Below are positions 25,814-34,143 of a stretch of 64,000 nt of DNA, piece after piece. Origin of the DNA: Syntrophotalea carbinolica DSM 2380. Lineage in GTDB: Bacteria > Desulfobacterota > Desulfuromonadia > Desulfuromonadales > Syntrophotaleaceae. The position numbers and the translations under genes were made by a program. Under the pieces are notes generated by a model. That model saw only the letters and a program-made list of their open reading frames with translations. It was not told the origin of the DNA and ran no database searches. Numbering within the stretch: the first letter of the stretch is position 1; each line of letters begins with the position of its first letter. Location of the stretch: assembly GCF_000012885.1 (NCBI RefSeq), contig NC_007498.2, positions 806,001 to 870,000 on the forward strand, in the 5' to 3' direction.

Positions 25814-27049
25814 ATGAGTAAGATAAATATCGACGGCAGTGGACGCTTGGAGTTACCGGTATCTGTGGTAAGGGAAATTGGAGCCGCATCTCTGGAGTTG
25901 GTGTGTCATTCAAATGCTCACCTGCTTTTCTCCAATGTAGACTGTGGCTTTCAGCTGGCGGGCGTCCTGGGCGAAATCGCCATGGTCGATGTGCTCTCCT
26001 TTTTGAATATGTTTCGCAAGACGGGGGCGCTGGTTGTCAGCTTGGCCGGTGGCGAGAAAGAAGTCAGCTTTTTGCGTGGCGAGATCGTCGCCGCGGCAAG
26101 CTCCTTTCCCGAAGAAGATATCTGTACGGTGTTGCTTGAGATGGGGAAGCTCGATCAGGGGGCGCTGCCCAAGTATCGCCAGTTGATAGCCGGTTCCGGT
26201 GGCAGCGGCCGCGTGCTGGTGGAAAAGGGAGTCATCGCTCCCAAGGATCTCTGGCTGGCGACCCGAAGCCAGGTCGAAAATATCGTGTTCAATATTTTCG
26301 GCGCCTCTCAGGGAAGTTTCTTCTTCCTTGAGAAAGAGCCCGAAAAAGAAAAGATGGTGCGCCTGGCCATGACCACCCAGAACATGATTATGGAGGGGTT
26401 GCGTCGTGTCGATGAACGTGCCCTTTTTATGCGGGTTATTCGTTCCATGGATGCGCTGCCGAAGGCCTCGGGCAAGTCCGTTGAGAATCTCACGGCTGAG
26501 GAAGAGCGACTGCTCAAGCTGATCGTTGGTGGAGGCTTGGATGTCCGGGAGCTTCTGCGACGCGGCAAAATGTCGGAATTTGAAGGCCTGCGTGCGCTTT
26601 ACGAGTTGATTAATAAGGGTGCTGTATCCATACAGGATGCTCCCGCGACTGCCGTCGCTGGTGACCTTGGTGAAATTTTACTGGTTTTCAACGGCGCCTT
26701 AACGGCCCTGTATCGCAGGGTTTCGGCCAAGAACAGCGAGTTTCTCAACGAAATAACCACTTTTTTGCGGCAGATGCCCTCGCCTTTTTCTTATGTTTTC
26801 AAGGACGTCAGTCTGCGCGAGGACGGTACGGTTGACGGCCGCAAAGTGCTGACCAATCTGTCGGGACTTGAAGAGCAGGATAAAAAGCGGTTGTTGGCCG
26901 AGGCCCTTAGTGAATTGATTTATATGGAATGTATGGCTGCTCAGCGTGATCTCGGGCAGGCCGAATCCGCCCGCCTGATCCAGAAAGTTCAGGAAGTGCC
27001 AAGGCGCGTCAATAAGCTCTTGGTTAAAAAACAGTTTTCCGAAGGATGA
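25814..27049 (+). CDS. DUF4388 (PATAN) domain protein
   Basis: A 411-residue protein of unknown function. The region around residues 45-165 (GVLGEIAMVDVLSFLNMFRK, then GALVVS and FLRGEIVAA) matches the DUF4388/PATAN domain. This domain is abundant in deltaproteobacteria and cyanobacteria and is often linked to response regulators, gliding or phototaxis systems. The C-terminal half is helical and unassigned. No receiver domain is attached. It sits between proS and pyrF, with only 4 bp to pyrF, so it is probably co-transcribed with pyrF and rlmB. Confidence 0.78.
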   Translation: MSKINIDGSGRLELPVSVVREIGAASLELVCHSNAHLLFSNVDCGFQLAGVLGEIAMVDVLSFLNMFRKTGALVVSLAGGEKEVSFLRGEIVAAASSFPEEDICTVLLEMGKLDQGALPKYRQLIAGSGGSGRVLVEKGVIAPKDLWLATRSQVENIVFNIFGASQGSFFFLEKEPEKEKMVRLAMTTQNMIMEGLRRVDERALFMRVIRSMDALPKASGKSVENLTAEEERLLKLIVGGGLDVRELLRRGKMSEFEGLRALYELINKGAVSIQDAPATAVAGDLGEILLVFNGALTALYRRVSAKNSEFLNEITTFLRQMPSPFSYVFKDVSLREDGTVDGRKVLTNLSGLEEQDKKRLLAEALSELIYMECMAAQRDLGQAESARLIQKVQEVPRRVNKLLVKKQFSEG

Positions 27050-27053
27050 TGTC

Positions 27054-27788
27054 ATGCTTGTCGAAGCGCGTAAAAAATTGATCTTTGCCCTTGATGTCGA
27101 GTCGGGGGCATCGGCGGAAGAATGGGTGCGGCGCCTGCGTGGCAAAGTCGGAGTATTTAAAGTCGGCAAACAGCTCTTTACCCGATGCGGGCCCGATGTG
27201 GTTCGCATGATCCGGGACCATGGCGGCGAGGTTTTTCTCGATCTGAAATTCCATGATATTCCCAATACCGTTGCCAAGGCCGCCATTGAGGCGTGTCGTC
27301 TCGGGGTGCGCATGTTCAATGTGCATGCCTTGGGTGGGCGTGCGATGATGGCGGGGGCAGCCGAGGCGGTGAGAGAATACTTTGCCGCCGGTGAGGATGT
27401 GCCGCCGTTGCTCCTGGGGGTTACGATCTTGACTTCTTCCAGCGAAGAAACGTTGCGGGAGGTCGGTGTCGACAGGCCTGTCGAAGAAATGGTACCTCGC
27501 CTGGCATGTCTGGCGAAGGGGGCAGGGCTCGATGGCGTCGTAGCCTCGCCGCGGGAAGTCGGCTTGATACGCCGGGCCTGCGGGCGCGATTTTGCTATCG
27601 TGACACCGGGGGTGCGGCCCTCTTTCGCGGAAACAAACGATCAGCAGCGCATTATGACCCCGGGTGAGGCGATTGCTGCCGGATCCGATTTCCTGGTGGT
27701 CGGTCGGCCCATCGCTGCATCCGAAGATCCGGTGGGCGCTGCTCAGCGTATCGTGGAAGAGATGGCAGCCGCGTTGGAAGAGGGCTGA
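27054..27788 (+). CDS. pyrF: Orotidine 5'-phosphate decarboxylase
   Basis: A 244-residue enzyme of pyrimidine synthesis converting OMP to UMP. The catalytic Asp-Lys-x2-Asp set is visible as Asp63, Lys65 and Asp68 in FLDLKFHDIPNTV, and the phosphate-binding end GRPIAASEDP is present. It begins 4 bp after the DUF4388 gene and is followed by rlmB with 4 bp between genes, a compact operon. Confidence 0.97.
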   Translation: MLVEARKKLIFALDVESGASAEEWVRRLRGKVGVFKVGKQLFTRCGPDVVRMIRDHGGEVFLDLKFHDIPNTVAKAAIEACRLGVRMFNVHALGGRAMMAGAAEAVREYFAAGEDVPPLLLGVTILTSSSEETLREVGVDRPVEEMVPRLACLAKGAGLDGVVASPREVGLIRRACGRDFAIVTPGVRPSFAETNDQQRIMTPGEAIAAGSDFLVVGRPIAASEDPVGAAQRIVEEMAAALEEG

Positions 27789-27792
27789 ATCT

Positions 27793-28533
27793 GTGGGTAG
27801 TCTCATTTACGGCGTAAATCCTGTTCTGGAAGCGCTTAAGAGTCGACAGCGCAAGCCTTTGGAGTTGCTGGTGCTGCACGGCGCGGAATCGTCGCGGCTT
27901 TCTGCTGTATGCGAGGCTGCCCGTGCTCGTCGCGTAGCCATTCGCTCCCTGGATCGCCGCGAGTTGGATGCTCTTGCCGAGGGCGCGCGCCATCAAGGGG
28001 TGGCGTTGCGACTGGAATCCCAATCGGTGATAGCGCTTGAAGATCTTTTGGATCTCTGGCGAAATGCCGGCGGCAAAGGGGTGATTCTGGTGCTCGACGG
28101 CATTACCGATCCACATAACCTCGGAGCATTGGCAAGGTCGGCGGAAGCTGTAGGCTGCCAGGGGATCGTTCTTCCCAAGGATCGGAGCTGTCCCATTACA
28201 GCCGCTGCCGAAAAGGCATCGGCCGGTGCTTTGGCGTATCTTCCGGTATGCCGCGTGACGAATGTCGCGCGTTCTTTAGAAGTTTTCAAGCAAGCCGGAT
28301 TCTGGGTGTATGGCCTCGCCGGTGACGCTGGATCGCAAAGTCTTTACGATACCGACCTGCGCGGCAACGTGGTGCTGGTTGTCGGCGGTGAGGGAAAGGG
28401 CTTGCGGGATAATGTCAGAAAGCACTGTGATGCGCTGCTGGCGATTCCTATGCGCGGTCAAGTCTCTTCTCTCAATGCTTCCGTTGCCGGTGGTGTAGCG
28501 CTGTTTGAGGTTCTTCGTCAGCAGACGGTTTGA
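27793..28533 (+). CDS. rlmB: 23S rRNA 2'-O-methyltransferase, TrmH/RlmB (SpoU) family
   Basis: A 246-residue SPOUT methyltransferase. An N-terminal substrate-binding domain (GVNPVLEALKS) precedes the knotted catalytic domain with DGITDPHNLGALARSAEA, VVGGEGKGLR and SLNASVAGGVALFEVLRQ. RlmB methylates G2251 of 23S rRNA; a tRNA-modifying relative is possible. GTG 27793 is chosen because it begins the conserved SLIYGVNPVLEAL block and follows pyrF by 4 bp. A terminator follows. Confidence 0.92.
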   Translation: MGSLIYGVNPVLEALKSRQRKPLELLVLHGAESSRLSAVCEAARARRVAIRSLDRRELDALAEGARHQGVALRLESQSVIALEDLLDLWRNAGGKGVILVLDGITDPHNLGALARSAEAVGCQGIVLPKDRSCPITAAAEKASAGALAYLPVCRVTNVARSLEVFKQAGFWVYGLAGDAGSQSLYDTDLRGNVVLVVGGEGKGLRDNVRKHCDALLAIPMRGQVSSLNASVAGGVALFEVLRQQTV

Positions 28534-28557
28534 GGCTGTAAGTCGCTGTCCGTGGGG

Positions 28558-28588
28558 TGACTGCCGGGCAGTCAGATTGTTGTTTTTT
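28558..28588 (+). terminator. Intrinsic terminator after rlmB
   Basis: A 7-bp perfect stem (28558-28564 with 28568-28574) followed by a T-rich tail ending in six T residues. Confidence 0.75.
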
Positions 28589-28617
28589 GAAAAGATCGTT
28601 TTTTTTGGAGAAAAGAG

Positions 28618-28647
28618 TTGACAGGCAGGGGGTGGATGGACTATACC
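28618..28647 (+). promoter_or_regulatory. Promoter of the tRNA-tuf-secE-nusG-rpl transcription unit
   Basis: A consensus -35 TTGACA (28618-28623) with TATACC at 28642-28647 (spacer 18; 17 if CTATAC is read), about 80 bp before the first tRNA. It is the strongest promoter-like sequence before the tRNA and tuf cluster. Confidence 0.65.
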
Positions 28648-28732
28648 TTTGCTCCGTTCGCCGCAACGAGCATGGGCGAAAAAACTGCTTGCAATTTATA
28701 TCCAATAGGGTTATAAAGCGCATCTGTGCCTG

Positions 28733-28808
28733 GCTGGCGTAGCTCAATTGGTAGAGCAGCTGACTTGTAATCAGCAGGTTGCGGGTTCAATTCCTGTCGC
28801 CAGCTCCA
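28733..28808 (+). tRNA. tRNA-Thr (TGT anticodon)
   Basis: A 76-base cloverleaf with encoded CCA. Acceptor GCTGGCG pairs with CGCCAGC, the D-stem is GCTC/GAGC, and the anticodon stem GCTGA/TCAGC holds loop CTTGTAA with anticodon TGT at 28766-28768. First of four tRNAs before tuf, the position of thrU in E. coli. Confidence 0.96.
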
Positions 28809-28854
28809 TCAAAAGGACGGGCAGCAGACACAACACAATCTAAGCGTGTCCCCT

Positions 28855-28939
28855 GGAGGGGTTCCCGAGTGGCCAAAGGGATCAGACTGTAAATCTGACG
28901 TCGTAGACTTCGGAGGTTCGAATCCTCCCCCCTCCACCA
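28855..28939 (+). tRNA. tRNA-Tyr (GTA anticodon)
   Basis: An 85-base class II tRNA with long variable arm and encoded CCA. Acceptor GGAGGGG pairs with CCCCTCC; the anticodon stem CAGA/TCTG holds loop CTGTAAA with anticodon GTA. Confidence 0.96.
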
Positions 28940-29062
28940 TTTGAATACTTGCCGAATGAGACTGTGGCAAGGTTGCCAGGAGGCCCTGACGGGCCGGTCG
29001 TACTGGAGTCTTGGTCTTAGTTAGTTCAACAAATAGCTTCGAATGAGGAATGGCTTTGAAGG

Positions 29063-29139
29063 GCGGGAGTAGCTCAGTTGGCTAGAGCATCAGCCTTCCA
29101 AGCTGAGGGTCGCGGGTTCGAGTCCCGTTTCCCGCTCCA
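29063..29139 (+). tRNA. tRNA-Gly (TCC anticodon)
   Basis: A 77-base cloverleaf with encoded CCA. Acceptor GCGGGAG pairs with TTCCCGC (one G-T pair); the anticodon loop CTTCCAA carries TCC. Confidence 0.96.
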
Positions 29140-29174
29140 GATTCATGTCGTTCCGCGCGGTTGCAAATTGCTTG

Positions 29175-29250
<76 letters not shown>

Positions 29251-29369
29251 TTTTGCGGGCCTTTCGCGTTGCTTGTTTTTGAAGTATACTTTGTTTCGGT
29301 TATGCCATATCCTGGCTGTCCTAAAGACACAGACTATATCGCTAAGAGTTTAAAGAGGGAGGTTACTCC

Positions 29370-30569
<1,200 letters not shown>

Positions 30570-30586
30570 TCCTTTTTAAGGCTGAA

Positions 30587-30624
30587 TTCCTCTGCCCGCC
30601 ATGCGGCGGGCAGGGGTAGAGGAA
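30587..30624 (+). promoter_or_regulatory. rpmG: Hairpin that can mask the rpmG ribosome-binding site
   Basis: GCCCGCC (30594-30600) pairs with GGCGGGC (30605-30611) over an ATGC loop. Below a 6-base bulge, TTCCTCT (30587-30593) is complementary to AGAGGAA (30618-30624), which is the rpmG Shine-Dalgarno sequence. No T-run follows, so it is not an intrinsic terminator. Confidence 0.5.
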
Positions 30625-30630
30625 ACGGAT

Positions 30631-30780
30631 ATGGCTGACATAATTACCCTTGCCTGCACCGAGTGCAAGCAGCGGAACTATACGACGACTAAAAACAAGA
30701 AAACCAAGCCCGAGCGGCTTGAGTTCAACAAGTACTGCCGTTTTTGTCGTAAGCATACCCCTCATCGCGAAACCAAGTAG
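30631..30780 (+). CDS. rpmG: Ribosomal protein L33
   Basis: A 49-residue large-subunit protein, beginning [17 protein letters not shown] and ending HTPHRETK. It has two CxxC pairs (CTEC and CRFC), so it is the zinc-binding C+ form. It lies between tuf copy 1 and tRNA-Trp, upstream of secE-nusG, a common bacterial arrangement. GAGG at 30619-30622 serves ATG 30631. Confidence 0.95.
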   Translation: MADIITLACTECKQRNYTTTKNKKTKPERLEFNKYCRFCRKHTPHRETK

Positions 30781-30803
30781 TTTCGCTGGGCGAAGTAGAT
30801 AGG

Positions 30804-30825
30804 CCGCAGCTGTCTGCGGTCTTTT
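30804..30825 (+). terminator. Weak terminator-like hairpin between rpmG and tRNA-Trp
   Basis: A 6-bp stem CCGCAG/CTGCGG (30804-30809 with 30814-30819) followed by TCTTTT. It is short, and continued transcription into tRNA-Trp and secE is likely, so partial attenuation or processing fits better than full termination. Confidence 0.4.
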
Positions 30826-30831
30826 GCATGC

Positions 30832-30908
30832 AGGCCAGTAGCTCTAATGGCTAGAGCACCGGTCTCCAAAACCGGGTGTTGGGGGTTCGAGTCCCTCCTG
30901 GCCTGCCA
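30832..30908 (+). tRNA. tRNA-Trp (CCA anticodon)
   Basis: A 77-base cloverleaf with encoded CCA end. Acceptor AGGCCAG pairs with CTGGCCT; the anticodon stem CCGGT/ACCGG holds loop CTCCAAA with anticodon CCA. Confidence 0.96.
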
Positions 30909-30936
30909 TATTTTATAGCAAGCTCTGGGAGTTATC

Positions 30937-31125
30937 GTGGTCAAGAAGGCGATGGAGTTCCTTGGCAACGTCAAGGTCGAGTTAAAAAAGGTGACCTGGC
31001 CCTCCAAAAGAGATGGCTATGGGTCCACTCTGGCGGTTATCGTGCTGGTGCTTGGCGTTACGGCCTTCCTGTGGGGGGTCGACAAGTTGTTGTCTTCCGC
31101 CATCGGTGTGATTCTCAGGGGATAG
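30937..31125 (+). CDS. secE: Preprotein translocase subunit SecE
   Basis: A 62-residue short-form SecE. The conserved amphipathic helix VKVELKKVTWPSKRD precedes one transmembrane segment (about residues 32-55). It stabilises SecY in the translocon. GTG start 30937 follows a CTGGGAG element. It lies 28 bp after tRNA-Trp and 18 bp before nusG. Confidence 0.95.
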   Translation: MVKKAMEFLGNVKVELKKVTWPSKRDGYGSTLAVIVLVLGVTAFLWGVDKLLSSAIGVILRG

Positions 31126-31143
31126 GTGAAAAGATAATACGGT

Positions 31144-31677
31144 ATGTCTAAAAAGTGGTACGGGGTGCATACATATTCCGGGTTCGAAAACAAGGTCAAG
31201 ATGACTTTGGAAGAGCGGATTCGTCAGCTCGGTTTCGAGGAGCTGTTCGGGGAGGTGCTGATTCCCTCCGAGACAGTTGTCGAGATGAAGAATGGCGAGC
31301 GTAAGACTTCCACGCGGAAGTTTTTCCCGGGGTATATCCTCGTGCAGATGGAGCTTAACAACGAAACCTGGCACGTGGTCAAGAATACCCCGAAGGTGAC
31401 AGGGTTTGTTGGTGGGGGGTCGGCGCCGCCGCCGATCTCGGACGAAGAGGTGGCCAAGATCACCGCGCGCATGGAAGAGGATGTCGAGCGGCCCAAGCCC
31501 AAGGTGGCTTTCGAGGTTGGCGAGACGGTGCGTGTGGTTGACGGTCCCTTTCTGAATTTCACCGGCGTTGTTGAGGATGTGAAACCCGATAAGGGAAAGC
31601 TGAAGGTCATGGTCAGCATTTTCGGCCGGGTTACTCCTGTCGAGCTCGAGTTTATCCAAGTCGAAAAAACCAGCTGA
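31144..31677 (+). CDS. nusG: Transcription termination/antitermination factor NusG
   Basis: A 177-residue factor binding RNA polymerase and linking it to Rho or ribosomes. The N-terminal NGN domain begins [16 protein letters not shown]; the C-terminal KOW domain is in [20 protein letters not shown]. It sits in the classical secE-nusG-rplK order. Confidence 0.97.
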   Translation: MSKKWYGVHTYSGFENKVKMTLEERIRQLGFEELFGEVLIPSETVVEMKNGERKTSTRKFFPGYILVQMELNNETWHVVKNTPKVTGFVGGGSAPPPISDEEVAKITARMEEDVERPKPKVAFEVGETVRVVDGPFLNFTGVVEDVKPDKGKLKVMVSIFGRVTPVELEFIQVEKTS

Positions 31678-31715
31678 CGCTGGCTTTATGAAGGTTAAAG
31701 TTCAAGGAGAAGCTC

Positions 31716-32138
31716 ATGGCCAAAAAGGTTGTTGGATTAATAAAATTGCAGATTCCTGCCGGCAAAGCCAACCCTTCGCCGCCGGTCGGTCCCGCGCTGG
31801 GTCAGCACGGGGTCAACATTATGGAGTTTTGCAAGGCGTTCAATGCTAAGACGCAAGCTCAGGACGGTATGATTATTCCGGTAGTCATTACCGTATTTGC
31901 CGACCGTTCTTTTAGCTTTATTACCAAAACGCCGCCTGCTGCTGTTTTGTTGATGAAGGCCGCCAAGATTCCCAAAGGGTCTTCGGTGCCGAACAAGGAT
32001 AAGGTCGGTAAGGTGACCAAGGCGCAGGTGCGCGAAATCGCCGAACTGAAAATGCCTGATCTCAATGCGTTTGACATTGAGGCTGCGATTCGTACTATTG
32101 AGGGTACGGCTCGCAGTATGGGCCTCGAAATCGTATAA
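31716..32138 (+). CDS. rplK: Ribosomal protein L11
   Basis: A 140-residue protein of the GTPase-associated centre. Landmarks are [20 protein letters not shown] at the N-terminus and the C-terminal rRNA-binding domain with [20 protein letters not shown] precedes the ATG. Followed by rplA after 26 bp. Confidence 0.98.
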   Translation: MAKKVVGLIKLQIPAGKANPSPPVGPALGQHGVNIMEFCKAFNAKTQAQDGMIIPVVITVFADRSFSFITKTPPAAVLLMKAAKIPKGSSVPNKDKVGKVTKAQVREIAELKMPDLNAFDIEAAIRTIEGTARSMGLEIV

Positions 32139-32164
32139 TTTCTGGCAGGATCTGGAGTACGCCA

Positions 32165-32866
32165 ATGTCCATAGGAAAGCTGCACAAGCAAGCCAAGGAA
32201 AAAGTCGATCGTTCGCAGGTGTATCCCATCGGCGAAGCGCTTGCCTTGGTAAAGGAGGTTGCACACGCTAAATTCGACGAAACCGTCGAGATCTCTGTTC
32301 GTCTTGGGGTTGATCCCCGTAAGGCCGATCAGATGGTGCGTGGCGCCGTGGTGTTGCCTAACGGCCTGGGTAAAGACGTCAAAGTTCTGGTGTTTGCCAA
32401 AGGCGAGAAGGCTATTGAAGCAAAAGAAGCTGGAGCCGACTATGTTGGCGGAGATGATCTCGTCGCCAAGATTCAGGAAGGCTGGTTCGACTTCGATACT
32501 GCCATTGCGACTCCCGATATGATGGGTACGGTTGGTAAGATCGGTCGTCTTCTCGGCCCCCGCGGGCTGATGCCGAACCCCAAAGTAGGAACCGTGACCT
32601 TTGAAGTCGGCAAGGCTACGAGTGAGGCCAAATCGGGTAAGGTTGAATATCGTGTCGAAAAGGCCGGTATTGTTCATGCTCCGGTGGGTAAGGTCTCCTT
32701 CGATGCCGAAAAGCTTCAGGAAAATCTGGTTGCCCTGTTTGATGCGCTGGTAAAGGCCAAGCCGGCAACTGCTAAAGGAACCTATTTTAAAAAGATGAGT
32801 CTTAGCAGCACCATGGGTCCCGGGATCAATGTTGATCTCCCCACTGTGCAGGCTCTCGTAAAATAG
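32165..32866 (+). CDS. rplA: Ribosomal protein L1
   Basis: A 233-residue protein forming the L1 stalk; in many bacteria it also represses its own L11-L1 mRNA. The conserved [17 protein letters not shown] block and terminal TMGPGINVD are present. Paired with rplK. Confidence 0.98.
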   Translation: MSIGKLHKQAKEKVDRSQVYPIGEALALVKEVAHAKFDETVEISVRLGVDPRKADQMVRGAVVLPNGLGKDVKVLVFAKGEKAIEAKEAGADYVGGDDLVAKIQEGWFDFDTAIATPDMMGTVGKIGRLLGPRGLMPNPKVGTVTFEVGKATSEAKSGKVEYRVEKAGIVHAPVGKVSFDAEKLQENLVALFDALVKAKPATAKGTYFKKMSLSSTMGPGINVDLPTVQALVK

Positions 32867-32882
32867 TTTTTGGGATTATTCG

Positions 32883-32920
32883 CAGCATGCCGTCCTGCCT
32901 TCTGGCGGGTCGGCGTGTTG
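32883..32920 (+). other. Long hairpin between rplA and rplJ
   Basis: A 16-pair stem with a few G-T pairs (32883-32892 with 32911-32920, inner CCTGCC/GGCGGG) closed by TTCT. No T-run follows, so a processing or leader structure is more likely than a terminator. Confidence 0.55.
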
Positions 32921-32935
32921 TGTCTGATATCCAGG

Positions 32936-33060
32936 TCAAAGACAGCAGGTACCTACGGTGTTTAATGGTATGACCGCCTGCCGAGGCCGGAGCGAGTGGA
33001 TACGATTGTCTCCCTCTGTGGCCATTGACTGGAAAACGGTCCTCACGGACTCAGTAAATA
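32936..33060 (+). ncRNA. L10 leader (ribosomal protein autoregulatory mRNA element)
   Basis: The untranslated region before rplJ holds the hallmark arrangement AAAGACAGCAGG (arm GCAGG, 32945-32949), TTTAATGG in the internal region, and CCTGCCGAGG (arm CCTGC, 32977-32981). This resembles the known L10 leader with its kink-turn, bound by the L10-L12 complex to control rplJL translation. Assigned by visible pairing and remembered consensus. Confidence 0.65.
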
Positions 33061-33081
33061 CTACAGAAAGGAGGAGAGACA

Positions 33082-33600
33082 GTGAAAAAAGAAGCGAAAT
33101 CACAAGTCGTATCTGAAATGGCACAAAAGCTGGCTTCGTGCCAGGCTGCGTTTTTGGCCGACTACCGCGGTCTCACCGTCGAGCAGGTCAATCAGCTGCG
33201 TGGAGAGCTGAAGAAGGTCGGCGTCGAATACCGTGTCGTCAAGAATACTCTGCTGCGTCTGGCTTCCAAAGGTACCGATGCAGAGTGTCTTTCGGAGTAT
33301 CTGCAGGGGCCTAACGCTATTGCTCTGGCAGAAGAGGATCCTGTCGGTCCCGCCAAGGTATTGACCCAATTTGCCAAGAGTAACAAGGCTTTCGAACTCA
33401 GGGCCGCCGAACTCAACGGCAAACTGTTGTCGATTGATGAAGTCAAGGCTCTTGCAGAGCTGCCGAGCAAGGAAGAGCTGCTTGGCAAAATGCTCGGTTC
33501 TATTAATGCACCGGTCAGCAATTTTGTCGGCGTTCTTGCTGCGGTTCCGCGTACCTTCGTACAGGTACTCGCCGCTATTCAGCAGCAAAAAGAAGGCTGA
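33082..33600 (+). CDS. rplJ: Ribosomal protein L10
   Basis: A 172-residue stalk-base protein that carries L7/L12 dimers through its C-terminal helix. It contains AAFLADYRGLTVEQVNQLR and VEYRVVKNTLLRLA. The GTG start has a perfect AAGGAGG (33068-33074). Preceded by an L10 leader, followed by rplL. Confidence 0.97.
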   Translation: MKKEAKSQVVSEMAQKLASCQAAFLADYRGLTVEQVNQLRGELKKVGVEYRVVKNTLLRLASKGTDAECLSEYLQGPNAIALAEEDPVGPAKVLTQFAKSNKAFELRAAELNGKLLSIDEVKALAELPSKEELLGKMLGSINAPVSNFVGVLAAVPRTFVQVLAAIQQQKEG

Positions 33601-33666
33601 TTTTTTGTGTCTTAATTTCTCACAACCAAAAATAATGTTTGATAGCTATACGGAGGTTATCCAACC

Positions 33667-34050
33667 ATGGCTGATATCACCAAAGAGCAAGTTGTTTCCT
33701 TTATCGAAAACATGAGCGTTCTGGAACTGGCTGAGCTGGTTAAGGAACTGGAAGAAAAATTCGGCGTATCCGCCGCCGCACCCGTAGCCGTAGCTGCTGC
33801 TCCTGGTGCCGCTGCTGGCGCTGCCGCTGCTGAAGAAAAAGACGAGTTTGACGTCGTGTTGAAGTCCGCCGGCGACAAGAAGATCAACGTTATCAAAGTT
33901 GTTCGTGCCGCTACCGGTCTCGGCCTCAAAGAAGCCAAGGACATGGTCGACGGGGCTCCTCAGACCATCAAAGAGGCTATGCCCAAGGCCGAAGCTGAAG
34001 AGCTCAAGAAGCAGCTCGAGGAAGCTGGCGCAGCTGTCGAACTCAAGTAG
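33667..34050 (+). CDS. rplL: Ribosomal protein L7/L12
   Basis: A 127-residue stalk protein. The N-terminal dimerisation helices, an Ala-rich hinge (about residues 38-55) and the factor-binding C-terminal domain ([20 protein letters not shown]) are all clear. It recruits EF-Tu and EF-G. Confidence 0.98.
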   Translation: MADITKEQVVSFIENMSVLELAELVKELEEKFGVSAAAPVAVAAAPGAAAGAAAAEEKDEFDVVLKSAGDKKINVIKVVRAATGLGLKEAKDMVDGAPQTIKEAMPKAEAEELKKQLEEAGAAVELK

Positions 34051-34074
34051 TACCCTTTGCATATTTAACACCTT

Positions 34075-34103
34075 AGCCAAGGCTGCAGTATGCGGCCTTG
34101 GCT
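34075..34103 (+). terminator. Attenuator-like hairpin between rplL and rpoB
   Basis: A 12-pair stem (AGCCAAGGCTGC with GCGGCCTTGGCT, one wobble pair) closed by AGTAT, followed by a partly T-rich tail. Its position matches the known partial terminator between rplL and rpoB of E. coli, lowering rpoBC expression relative to stalk proteins. Confidence 0.6.
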
Positions 34104-34143
34104 ATTCTGCTTTCGTTAGCTTCCCCTAGCTAAAGGAGAAACC

